Positions 1-5,368 are shown, counted from the stretch's first letter. The stretch: 5,368 bases of DNA from Gallionellaceae bacterium (GCA_030646595.1 JAUSKS010000145.1:1-5368); one strand, 5' to 3'. Translations and numbers: made by a program. Notes: a model not told the origin generated them from the sequence alone.

Positions 1-582
1 GGGCAACGCCATTCTGAGCTATTGCTGGAATTGCTGGATAGTGTATTGCAAGAAGCAGGTGTGAAACTGGTGCAACTGGATGGCATTGCTTACGGTGCCG
101 GGCCGGGTTCTTTCACTGGTGTGCGCATAGCCTGTGGCGTGGCGCAGGGGCTGGCGCTGGGGGCAGAGTTGCCAGTGCTGGGAGTGTGCACCTTGCAGGC
201 GCTGGCGCAGGCCGCAGGTCACGACCAGGTAATTGCCGCACTGGATGCGCGCATGGGTGAGATCTATCATGCAGTATATGAGAAGCAAGCAGGGAAATGG
301 ATGACCGTGTGCGAACCGAATTTATGTTTGCCGCAACATGCGCCCGCCGTTTTAAACGCGGGATGGTTTGGGGTGGGCAGTGGCTTTGCGCTGAATGGCG
401 CAGTGTTGAGCGAGCGGTATGGTAATCAGCTGGCTGCTTGCGATGCGCAGGCCATCCCTCAAGCCAGTGCCATTGCGCACTATGCTGCACCTTTGTTTGC
501 TGCGGGCCAAGGCAGCGATGCCGCACAAGCCATGCCACTTTATCTGCGCGACAAGGTAGCGTTGAAAACTGCTGAGCGATAA
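1..582 (+). CDS. tsaB: tRNA threonylcarbamoyladenosine biosynthesis protein TsaB (5' partial)
   Basis: TsaB (YeaZ) is the non-catalytic partner of TsaD. With TsaE it forms the cytoplasmic complex that puts the threonylcarbamoyl group on A37 of ANN-decoding tRNAs. The frame is open from the first base of the window (G-Q-R-H-S-E-L-L...), so the gene is cut by the window edge; the 193 residues present lack roughly the first 30 of a family of about 220-235. Visible hallmarks are GAGPGSFTGVR (about nt 94-126), the following AQGLALGAELPVLGV, the DARMGEIY block (about nt 244-267) and the typical C-terminal PLYLRDKVA. The start codon is outside the window; the TTG at nt 22 is internal. The stop TAA overlaps the ATG of rimI by one base, so the two are probably co-transcribed and translationally coupled. 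Family assignment is secure from these motifs; the function is carried over from the family. Confidence 0.95.
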   Translation, partial: GQRHSELLLELLDSVLQEAGVKLVQLDGIAYGAGPGSFTGVRIACGVAQGLALGAELPVLGVCTLQALAQAAGHDQVIAALDARMGEIYHAVYEKQAGKWMTVCEPNLCLPQHAPAVLNAGWFGVGSGFALNGAVLSERYGNQLAACDAQAIPQASAIAHYAAPLFAAGQGSDAAQAMPLYLRDKVALKTAER

Positions 583-1025
583 TGTCCCCTGCATTGCGTC
601 CCATGAATGCAGCCGATCTGGATCAGGTGCTGCGTATTGAAAACAATGTGCATGCTTATCCATGGACGCGCGGCAATTTTCGGGATGCAATGAATAGTCA
701 TTATCTATGCCAAGTGTACGAGATGGATAATGAAATATTGGGTTATGCGGTGCTCATGTTGGCAGTAGACGAGGCACAGTTGTTGATTATCGGCATTGCT
801 GCCGCCTATCAACGACAGGGCTTGGGTGGCAGGTTGTTGGGTGAAATCATGAATGCTGCGAGACGTTTAAATTTGCAGCGCATAATATTGGAAGTGCGTC
901 CATCCAATGTCGTTGCACTGGGGCTATATCGCAAATCAGGGTTTAGCGAATTGGCCTTGCGCCGTGATTATTATCCCTCTGCGGCAGGACGCGAGGATGC
1001 AATGGTAATGGAATATTTATTGTGA
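582..1025 (+). CDS. rimI: Ribosomal protein-alanine N-acetyltransferase RimI (GNAT family)
   Basis: A 147-residue protein, normal length for RimI, the GNAT enzyme that acetylates the N-terminal alanine of ribosomal protein S18 and some other proteins using acetyl-CoA. Visible features: N-terminal AYPWTRGNF (residues 25-33), the acetyl-CoA pyrophosphate-binding loop QRQGLGGRLL (77-86), ILEVRPSN (102-109) and the C-terminal RRDYYPSAAGREDAMVM (127-143). By alignment from memory with the Salmonella enzyme, E104 and Y116 match the catalytic glutamate and tyrosine. The strand before the loop reads LLIIGIA where most relatives have LLNIAV, a mild divergence. The start is the ATG inside TAATG at the tsaB stop; only a weak purine stretch (GCTGAGCG) precedes it, so expression probably relies on coupling. 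Its stop overlaps the next gene by GTGA. The tsaB-rimI adjacency is common in proteobacteria and supports the call. Confidence 0.95.
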   Translation: MSPALRPMNAADLDQVLRIENNVHAYPWTRGNFRDAMNSHYLCQVYEMDNEILGYAVLMLAVDEAQLLIIGIAAAYQRQGLGGRLLGEIMNAARRLNLQRIILEVRPSNVVALGLYRKSGFSELALRRDYYPSAAGREDAMVMEYLL

Positions 1026-1687
1026 CCCGACAAGAAGCGATATTGCGCGAGCTTAATCTTTATCCGCTGTGGCAGCGGCGTAGCACCAGTGTGCCTATGC
1101 CGCAGATAGTACCTGGCGTGGATGGCGGCGCGGCAAGCTGGGATGAGTTAAAGGGAGCAGTAAAAAATTGCACCTTGTGCAAGCTGCGCGCGGGTTGTAC
1201 GCAAACTGTGTTTGGCGTGGGGGATGAAAAGGCTGCGTGGCTGTTTGTGGGCGAAGGCCCAGGCGCAGATGAAGATGCGCAAGGCGAGCCGTTTGTGGGG
1301 CAGGCAGGCAAGTTGCTCGACAGTATGTTGGCGGCGATCAAATTAAAACGCGGCGACGATGTTTATATTGCCAATATCGTCAAATGTCGTCCACCCGGTA
1401 ATCGCGTTCCCGATGCTGAAGAAATTGCGCAGTGCTTGCCTTATCTGCAACATCAGATTGCGTACATCCAGCCCAAAGTGATTGTCGCGCTAGGCAAGAC
1501 CGCCGCGACTGCGCTGCTGGGGCGTGAGGCAACTTTGGCCAGCTTGCGTAACACCGTACACAGTTACCAGGGCATCCCGCTGATCATTACCTATCATCCC
1601 GCCTACTTGTTGCGCACCCCACTGGACAAAGCCAAGGCGTGGCAGGATATCTGCCTGGCGAAGGAAACCATGCAAGGCTTGGGTTAG
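1022..1687 (+). CDS. Family 4 uracil-DNA glycosylase (Fe-S type)
   Basis: A 221-residue protein of the thermostable-type (family 4) uracil-DNA glycosylases, which remove uracil from DNA to start base excision repair. Four cysteines fit the [4Fe-4S] ligands: C50 and C53 in CTLCKLRAGC, C122 in NIVKCRPPGNRVP, and C138. Motif A is GEGPGADEDAQGEPFVGQAGKLLD (residues 77-100) and the second active-site motif is ITYHPAYLLR (189-198). There is no KRRIH-type insertion, which argues against the UdgX branch. The GTG start at 1022 overlaps the rimI stop (GTGA). An N-terminal stretch beginning ILRELNLYPLWQRR resembles my memory of betaproteobacterial members, so I keep this start although the ribosome-binding site is weak. 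It is the last gene of the operon, and its stop lies 4 nt from the stop of the opposing lplT. It has been loosely annotated as a phage-type DNA polymerase domain in some genomes; the glycosylase is the correct reading. Confidence 0.93.
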   Translation: MTRQEAILRELNLYPLWQRRSTSVPMPQIVPGVDGGAASWDELKGAVKNCTLCKLRAGCTQTVFGVGDEKAAWLFVGEGPGADEDAQGEPFVGQAGKLLDSMLAAIKLKRGDDVYIANIVKCRPPGNRVPDAEEIAQCLPYLQHQIAYIQPKVIVALGKTAATALLGREATLASLRNTVHSYQGIPLIITYHPAYLLRTPLDKAKAWQDICLAKETMQGLG

Positions 1688-1691
1688 CTCT

Positions 1692-2930
1692 TCATATCTG
1701 CCCTGTATCCTGATCGTGCCCATGTTTTTTATACAGCGCGGTCATGATGCCGGAAAGCAACAAGCCGAATACCAGAATGATGGTAGTCATGCTGAAATCC
1801 AGTTTTTCCATCAGGGCATACAACCCCAGCATGGCAAAGATGCTGAGATTTTCGTTGAAATTCTGCACTGCGATGGAACTGCCCGCACCCATCAGCAAAT
1901 GGCCGCGATGTTGCAACAAGGCATTCGTCGGCACCACGAAGTAGCCGCCCATCGCACCGATGACAATTAACAACACCACCGCCAACGCAGGGCTGGTCAC
2001 CGGAATCATGGCCAACACCAACAGCCCCATCAGAATGCCGACTGGCAAAACCTTTACCGAGTGTTCAATCTTGACAAATTTGGCCGCCAGGATGGCGCCT
2101 ATGGCAATACCAAAAGCGACCCAGGCGGTCAGTCGGGCGGCTTGGCTCATGTTGTAATGCAGGGCGGTGGCAGACCATGCCAGCACCAGCAGACGCAAGG
2201 TCGCGCCTGATCCCCAGAATAGCGTAGTGACCGCCAGCGATACTTGTCCTAGCGGATCTTTCCACAACAACCTGAAGCAATGGATGAATTCCTTGAGCAA
2301 AAATACCGGGTTGCGGCTTAACGGCTTGTGATCTATCGGCAGGCGCGGGATATACAGGTTAAACATTGCCGCAATCAGATAGAGTGCAGTAATAATTAAA
2401 ATGGCCAGTTCCGGCGGAGTATCCATACCGGTGTGAACCAGGGGGACGTCCCACCATTGCAGCATGGGTAGCGCAACATGCGGCCCGATAAGAAAGCCGC
2501 TGAGCACTGCGCCGAGTATGATGGCCAGCACCGTCAAGCCTTCAATCCAGCTATTGGCCAGAACCAATTTTTCAGGCGGCAGATATTCGGTGAGGATGCC
2601 ATATTTGGCGGGTGAATAGGCGGCTGCGCCAAAGCCTACTATGCCGTAGGCAATAAGCGGATTGACTCCAACCAGCATGGCCACGCAACCGAATAGCTTG
2701 ATGCTGTTGCTGATCAACATTACCCGGCCCTTGGGCAAGGAATCAGCAAAGGCACCAACAAATGGAGCCAGCACGATATAGGAAACGACAAATGCTTCTT
2801 GTAATACCGGCGTATGCCAGTCGGGAGCATGCAGGGTTTGCAGCAGGGCAATGGCAGCGAACAGCAGAGCATTATCGGCAAGCGCGGAAAAAAATTGCGC
2901 TGCCAGGATGATGTAAAAACCGAGTTTCAT
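1692..2930 (-). CDS. lplT: Lysophospholipid transporter LplT (major facilitator superfamily)
   Basis: A 412-residue inner-membrane protein made largely of hydrophobic helices, as expected for a 12-helix MFS carrier. LplT flips lysophospholipids to the inner leaflet, where an acyltransferase such as Aas re-acylates them. The N-terminus GFYIILAAQFFSALADNALLFAAIALL (residues 4-30) is diagnostic, followed by an MFS motif A-like loop GAFADSLPKGR (59-69) and the LplT block AYSPAKYGILTEYLPPEKLVLANSWIEG (starting about residue 101). I choose the ATG at 2930 (MKLGFY) over a TTG three codons upstream, because family members begin just before this block and the candidate promoter leaves a leader of only about 20 nt. 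No good Shine-Dalgarno sequence is visible. No acyltransferase domain or gene adjoins it here; in enterobacteria lplT sits beside aas, so that partner must be elsewhere. The gene diverges from alr and converges on the glycosylase gene. Confidence 0.93.
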   Translation of the reverse strand: MKLGFYIILAAQFFSALADNALLFAAIALLQTLHAPDWHTPVLQEAFVVSYIVLAPFVGAFADSLPKGRVMLISNSIKLFGCVAMLVGVNPLIAYGIVGFGAAAYSPAKYGILTEYLPPEKLVLANSWIEGLTVLAIILGAVLSGFLIGPHVALPMLQWWDVPLVHTGMDTPPELAILIITALYLIAAMFNLYIPRLPIDHKPLSRNPVFLLKEFIHCFRLLWKDPLGQVSLAVTTLFWGSGATLRLLVLAWSATALHYNMSQAARLTAWVAFGIAIGAILAAKFVKIEHSVKVLPVGILMGLLVLAMIPVTSPALAVVLLIVIGAMGGYFVVPTNALLQHRGHLLMGAGSSIAVQNFNENLSIFAMLGLYALMEKLDFSMTTIILVFGLLLSGIMTALYKKHGHDQDTGQI

Positions 2931-2957
2931 GCGCAACAAGTTTTTTTAGCAGCGCGA

Positions 2958-2966
2958 TTTATATCA
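2958..2966 (-). promoter_or_regulatory. Candidate lplT promoter (extended -10)
   Basis: On the minus strand the sequence reads TGATATAAA, an extended -10 (TG-n-TATAAA, 5 of 6 to the TATAAT consensus). No convincing -35 is seen, which extended -10 promoters tolerate. Transcription would begin near 2951, giving a leader of about 20 nt to the ATG at 2930. This is pattern-based and untested. Confidence 0.5.
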
Positions 2967-2981
2967 CGAAACGGGGATGCC

Positions 2982-2990
2982 TGCTATCAT
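2982..2990 (+). promoter_or_regulatory. Candidate alr promoter (extended -10)
   Basis: TGCTATCAT is an extended -10 (TG-n-TATCAT, 5 of 6 to consensus) with no clear -35. Transcription would start near 2997, about 25 nt before the chosen alr ATG at 3022. It lies downstream of the alternative ATG at 2977, so that longer start would not be on the transcript. The two opposing -10 elements of this region are about 20 bp apart, so the promoters share DNA and may compete or be co-regulated. Confidence 0.5.
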
Positions 2991-3021
2991 TCGCTACGTT
3001 CTTGTTTGCCAGCCTGCAACC

Positions 3022-4083
3022 ATGCCCCGTCCGATACAAGCCCATATTGACCTCTCTGCATTGCAACACAACCTGCACCTTGCCCGTCGCGCGACTTCGG
3101 CGCGCATCATGGCAGTCATCAAAGCCAATGCTTATGGACATGGTTTATTGCGCGTAGCGGAAGCATTAAAGGCAGCCGATGGTTTTGCACTGCTGGATAT
3201 AAACGATGCTGTGCGTTTGCGCGAGGCAGGATATCGCCAGACTATATTGTTGCTGGAAGGATTTTTTACCCCTGACGATATTCCGCTACTGGCCGAGTAT
3301 GATCTTGCCTGCGTAATACACAACGCGCAGCAAATTGCCATGCTGGATGCCTACCCGCGCCGTGGCAGTTTGCAAGTGTGGCTCAAGGTCAACAGCGGCA
3401 TGAATCGCTTGGGTTTTGCGCCGCAGGAAGTGCCTGCCGTGATGGAGCAACTCAAGGCCCATCCTGCCGTGCGCGACATCACGCTGATGACCCATTTTTC
3501 CCATGCCGATGAAACAAGCGGCGTGGCTGCGCAACTGGAAGTATTCAATGCACTGTCCGCGCCTTATCGCGTGGCGCGTTCGCTGGCCAATTCTGCTGCG
3601 CTGTTACGCTACCCGGCCACTCACGCTGATTGGGTGCGCCCCGGTATCATGCTGTATGGCGCTTCGCCATTTGCTGAAACCAGCGCGCAACAACTGGGTT
3701 TGCAGCCGGTGATGACACTGCACAGTGAAATAATTTCGGTACGCGAACTGAAGGCGGGTGACTACATAGGCTATGGTGGCCAGTTTCGCGCAGAGACTAC
3801 CATGCGTGTCGGTGTGGTGGCCTGCGGCTATGCCGACGGCTATCCGCGCCATGCGCAAACTGGCACACCCGTGCTGGTGCAAGGCCAGCGCACCCGTATG
3901 CTGGGGCGTGTCTCTATGGATATGTTGACTGTGGATTTAAGTGCCATGCCCACCGCCGCAGTGGGCAACCGCGTGACTTTATGGGGAGACGGTTTACCAG
4001 TGGAAGAAGTGGCGCATGCGGCGGGCACCATCAGCTATGAATTGCTGTGCGCGCTGACGGCGCGAGTGCCGGTTTATTCGTAG
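3022..4083 (+). CDS. alr: Alanine racemase
   Basis: A 353-residue PLP enzyme that interconverts L- and D-alanine in the cytoplasm and supplies D-alanine for peptidoglycan. The N-terminal barrel carries the PLP lysine K34 in AVIKANAYGHG (residues 31-41). Further landmarks are LKVNSGMNRLGF (121-132), MTHFSHAD (156-163), VRPGIMLYG (205-213), the second catalytic residue, probably Y251 in YIGYGGQFRAE (248-258), and GYADGYPR plus GRVSMDMLTVDL in the C-terminal beta domain. Length is normal for the family (about 350-370). The ATG at 3022 (MPRPIQAHIDL) is chosen because family members start just before this strand. The frame extends to an ATG at 2977, but those 15 residues resemble nothing in the family and span the candidate promoter. 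No strong Shine-Dalgarno sequence is visible. It may be biosynthetic rather than a catabolic DadX, since no D-amino acid dehydrogenase gene adjoins it; this is inference. Confidence 0.95.
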   Translation: MPRPIQAHIDLSALQHNLHLARRATSARIMAVIKANAYGHGLLRVAEALKAADGFALLDINDAVRLREAGYRQTILLLEGFFTPDDIPLLAEYDLACVIHNAQQIAMLDAYPRRGSLQVWLKVNSGMNRLGFAPQEVPAVMEQLKAHPAVRDITLMTHFSHADETSGVAAQLEVFNALSAPYRVARSLANSAALLRYPATHADWVRPGIMLYGASPFAETSAQQLGLQPVMTLHSEIISVRELKAGDYIGYGGQFRAETTMRVGVVACGYADGYPRHAQTGTPVLVQGQRTRMLGRVSMDMLTVDLSAMPTAAVGNRVTLWGDGLPVEEVAHAAGTISYELLCALTARVPVYS

Positions 4084-4107
4084 CACGTCACTTGTAGACC
4101 TTAATTT

Positions 4108-4143
4108 TTACTTGATTTATAGTAACGAATAAGTTACTATAAA
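4108..4143. repeat. AT-rich palindrome, probable operator of the toxin-antitoxin operon
   Basis: A perfect 11-bp inverted repeat, TTTATAGTAAC (4116-4126) and GTTACTATAAA (4133-4143), flanks a 6-nt centre. A third half-site TTACT at 4108-4112 lies in register, so TTACT, AGTAA and TTACT begin at 4108, 4121 and 4134, exactly 13 bp apart. The repeat ends 5 nt before the toxin start and overlaps the probable promoter, the usual position for the operator bound by the HTH antitoxin in autoregulated type II modules. The repeat is seen directly; the binding role is inferred. It is too AT-rich, and lacks a T tract after it, to be a terminator of alr. Confidence 0.7.
4112..4140 (+). promoter_or_regulatory. 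Candidate toxin-antitoxin promoter
   Basis: TTGATT (4112-4117, 4 of 6 to the -35 consensus) and TACTAT (4135-4140, 4 of 6 to the -10 consensus) are 17 bp apart. Both lie within the palindromic region, so a protein bound there would block RNA polymerase. The start of transcription would fall near 4147, leaving almost no leader before the ATG at 4149. An alternative -10, TATAGT (4118-4123, 5 of 6), would give about 19 nt of leader but has no well-spaced -35. Confidence 0.45.
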
Positions 4144-4148
4144 AACGT

Positions 4149-4508
4149 ATGCAAATCCGAGTTGAAGAATACATTTGTTCCGATGGCACGAGCCCTTATA
4201 AAACATGGTTTGATAGCCTTGAGGATCAAGCTGCTGCCAAGATTGTTACAGCTAAATTGCGTTTGGAACTTGGCAACACTTCCAGCGTGAAATGGTTTGA
4301 CGGTATTGGTGAGTACGTCATTAATTCGGGCCCTGGCTACCGTATTTATCTCGCTAGGGATGGCGAAGTACTTATTGTTTTGTTTGGCGGTGGTACCAAG
4401 CGCGGACAGCAAAGAGATATTGACCGGGCAAAGGGATTGCATGCTGAGTACAAGGCGCGGAAGAAAGCTAAGTCCGCCGCCAACAAGACGGATAAACAAA
4501 AGAGGTGA
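4149..4508 (+). CDS. Type II toxin, RelE/ParE superfamily (HI1419/HigB-like addiction module killer)
   Basis: A small basic protein of 119 residues that fits the Gp49/HigB-like branch of the RelE/ParE toxins (the 'addiction module killer protein' group typified by H. influenzae HI1419). Visible family features are TSPYKTWFDSLEDQAAAKI near residues 14-32, LRLELGN (37-43), the core GIGEYVINSGPGYRIYL (52-68), VLIVLFGGGTKRGQQRDI (74-91) and DRAKGLHAEY (92-101). Related toxins cut mRNA at the ribosome; the target of this one is not shown by the sequence. The ATG at 4149 is preceded in frame by TAA at 4140-4142, and no Shine-Dalgarno sequence precedes it. After residue 101 comes a Lys/Arg-rich tail (KARKKAKSAANKTDKQKR) that makes it somewhat longer than the roughly 100-residue members I recall. 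It directly precedes its antitoxin, as in higBA. It appears intact. Confidence 0.88.
   Translation: MQIRVEEYICSDGTSPYKTWFDSLEDQAAAKIVTAKLRLELGNTSSVKWFDGIGEYVINSGPGYRIYLARDGEVLIVLFGGGTKRGQQRDIDRAKGLHAEYKARKKAKSAANKTDKQKR
4501..4508 (+). promoter_or_regulatory. Ribosome-binding site of the antitoxin
   Basis: AGAGGTGA lies at the toxin's last codons and stop, about 5 nt before the ATG at 4513. It is the best Shine-Dalgarno match around any gene here. It fixes the antitoxin start at 4513, although the frame stays open upstream inside the toxin gene back to an ATG at 4297. Confidence 0.8.
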
Positions 4509-4512
4509 TCAT

Positions 4513-4836
4513 ATGGCACTAACCCGTAACTTTAAGCAAACTGTGATTGAGCGCGTTCAGCGTGATCCTGAATTTGCAAAGGCACTCCTTGATGAAGCAG
4601 CAACATTATTTCTGAGCGATGAGCCGGAAACGGCACGCCTCATCCTTCGCGATCTTGTTAATGCTACGCTTGGATTCGAGCAGTTGGCTGAACTGACTGA
4701 CAAGCCAAGCAAGAGCCTGCACCGCATGTTGTCGTCCAATGGCAACCCAAGTATGGATAACCTCGCGGCAATTTTTGGTGCTGTTCGTGCCAGCTTAAAA
4801 GTTAGCCTTGAAGTTCATGCGGTGAAAATAGCGTAA
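4513..4836 (+). CDS. HTH-type antitoxin of the module (HI1420-like)
   Basis: A 107-residue protein of the 'probable addiction module antidote protein' group (HI1420-like), small DNA-binding antitoxins with a Cro/C1-type helix-turn-helix. The N-terminal part MALTRNFKQTVIERVQRDPEFAKALLDEAATLFL (starting at residue 1) is typical of the group. The HTH region runs over about residues 54-92: LGFEQLAELTDKPSKSLHRML followed by GNPSMDNLAAIFGAVR. The protein should neutralise the upstream toxin and, with it, repress the operon through the palindrome at 4108-4143; both roles are inferred from the family. It starts 4 nt after the toxin stop with a strong ribosome-binding site, so antitoxin translation probably exceeds toxin translation. 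A longer start at 4297 was rejected because the added 72 residues are toxin-gene sequence read out of frame. It ends 75 nt before the stop of the opposing mdh. Confidence 0.9.
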   Translation: MALTRNFKQTVIERVQRDPEFAKALLDEAATLFLSDEPETARLILRDLVNATLGFEQLAELTDKPSKSLHRMLSSNGNPSMDNLAAIFGAVRASLKVSLEVHAVKIA

Positions 4837-4843
4837 CCTGGTG

Positions 4844-4874
4844 TCAGTCATGCTGAAGCTGGAGCATTGACTGA
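4844..4874. repeat. Imperfect inverted repeat in the convergent spacer
   Basis: TCAGTCATGCT (4844-4854) and AGCATTGACTGA (4863-4874) pair over 11 bp with one bulged T and an 8-nt loop. No T tract follows on either strand, so it is not a classical terminator alone. It may act as an RNA-protecting hairpin at the 3' end of the toxin-antitoxin transcript or of mdh, or be chance. Confidence 0.5.
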
Positions 4875-4883
4875 TAATCCCAC

Positions 4884-4907
4884 TACGCGACTTGTCGCGT
4901 ATTTCTA
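4884..4907 (+). terminator. Candidate terminator after the toxin-antitoxin module
   Basis: TACGCGAC (4884-4891) and GTCGCGTA (4894-4901) form a perfect 8-bp palindrome, folding to a GC-rich 7-bp stem with a CTTG loop. TTTCTA follows on the + strand, a weak T tract. On the - strand the stem is followed by GTGGGA, so a role in ending mdh transcription is less likely. The stem is seen directly; terminator function is inference. Confidence 0.5.
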
Positions 4908-4911
4908 TCCA

Positions 4912-5368
4912 TTACCCCAGCAACTGCTTCACATGCTCCCGCTCTTCCACCAGCTCACGATAACTTTCTTCCATGTGCTTGCGACCCAATGCACTGATCG
5001 GCAAACCTTGCACAATCTGATACTGGCCATTTTTGCAGGTAACCGGGAAGCCATAGATTACGCCTGCGGGGATGCCATAGCTGCCATCGGACGGCACGCT
5101 CATGGTAACCCAGTCATCGTGATGTGACCTAAGCATCCAGTCGTGAATATGCGCAATAGCTGCATTAGCGGCGCTGGCGGCGCTGGACAGGCCGCGCGCT
5201 TCGATTACTACTGCGCCGCGTTTTTGTACCGTGGGGATAAATTCGCGTTCTACCCATTCTTGATCCAATAGCATTTCACGCACCAACCGGCCATTAATTT
5301 CAGCGTGGTCCAGGTCGGGATATTGGGTGCCGGAATGGTTGCCCCAGATGATCATTTTTTTGATGTCG
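4912..5368 (-). CDS. mdh: Malate dehydrogenase (5' partial)
   Basis: The last 151 residues of an NAD-dependent malate dehydrogenase, the cytoplasmic TCA-cycle enzyme that interconverts malate and oxaloacetate. The frame is open to the window edge ([11 protein letters not shown]...), so roughly the first half of a family of about 325-330 residues is missing and the start is not visible. The catalytic histidine lies in IWGNHS (codon 5335-5337). Other conserved blocks are [47 protein letters not shown] and the C-terminal [11 protein letters not shown]. This is the LDH-like MDH branch common in betaproteobacteria and actinobacteria rather than the E. coli type. It converges on the antitoxin gene. 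The ATG at 5355 is internal, because the frame and the similarity continue beyond it. Confidence 0.95.
   Translation of the reverse strand, partial: DIKKMIIWGNHSGTQYPDLDHAEINGRLVREMLLDQEWVEREFIPTVQKRGAVVIEARGLSSAASAANAAIAHIHDWMLRSHHDDWVTMSVPSDGSYGIPAGVIYGFPVTCKNGQYQIVQGLPISALGRKHMEESYRELVEEREHVKQLLG

Noticed and set aside
1716..2157. Open frames on the + strand opposite lplT, and others opposite tsaB, alr and the glycosylase gene.
   Set aside because: They mirror real genes with clear family motifs on the other strand and have low-complexity, His/Gln-rich or shadow-like composition.
4116..4146. The 11-bp inverted repeat as a rho-independent terminator for alr.
   Set aside because: The stem is AT-rich and followed by A residues, not T; its position at the toxin start fits an operator better.
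4297..4512. In-frame 72-codon upstream extension of the antitoxin inside the toxin gene.
   Set aside because: The added residues are the toxin gene read in another frame, have no family likeness, and the ATG at 4513 has a strong ribosome-binding site.
4090..4895. Short direct repeat ACTTGT on both sides of the toxin-antitoxin cassette (4090-4095 and 4890-4895) as a target-site duplication.
   Set aside because: Six bases is expected by chance, the second copy is inside a palindrome, and no transposase or terminal inverted repeats are present.
4867..5127. An 86-residue open frame on the + strand opposite mdh.
   Set aside because: It is antisense to the highly conserved C-terminal half of malate dehydrogenase and crosses the hairpin spacer.
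1..5368. A new defence system, CRISPR array, riboswitch, tRNA gene or prophage.
   Set aside because: Every stretch longer than about 90 nt is occupied by a recognised gene; the only accessory element is a known type of toxin-antitoxin pair.

Overview
The window is ordinary chromosomal DNA with moderate GC, most likely from a betaproteobacterium. A member of the Nitrosomonadales (Gallionellaceae or Methylophilaceae-like) is my best guess. That rests on protein resemblance remembered from those groups (a betaproteobacterial-type malate dehydrogenase, family 4 uracil-DNA glycosylase after tsaB-rimI, and lplT divergent from alr). No search was run, so the placement is provisional.

Layout. (1) Positions 1-1687, + strand: a tightly packed operon of tsaB (cut at its 5' end by the window edge), rimI and a family 4 uracil-DNA glycosylase, joined by 1-nt (TAATG) and 4-nt (GTGA) overlaps. 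(2) Positions 1692-2930, - strand: lplT, a lysophospholipid transporter of the major facilitator superfamily, converging on the glycosylase with only 4 nt between stop codons. (3) About 2931-3021: a compact divergent promoter region with one extended -10 element per strand. (4) Positions 3022-4083, + strand: alr, alanine racemase. (5) Positions 4084-4836, + strand: a complete type II toxin-antitoxin module in toxin-first order (HI1419/HI1420-like, HigBA-type), preceded by an AT-rich palindrome that overlaps its probable promoter. (6) Positions 4837-4911: a short convergent spacer with two hairpins. (7) Positions 4912-5368, - strand: the C-terminal half of malate dehydrogenase, entering from the right edge.

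Functionally, the first operon joins tRNA modification (TsaB in t6A synthesis), protein N-acetylation (RimI) and DNA repair. lplT and alr both serve the cell envelope (phospholipid recycling and D-alanine for peptidoglycan). The toxin-antitoxin pair is the only accessory element. It sits between two housekeeping genes and has its own promoter, operator and a hairpin that could end transcription. I found no tRNA or rRNA gene, CRISPR array, insertion sequence or unknown multi-gene system. The most interesting material is the control region of the toxin-antitoxin module.
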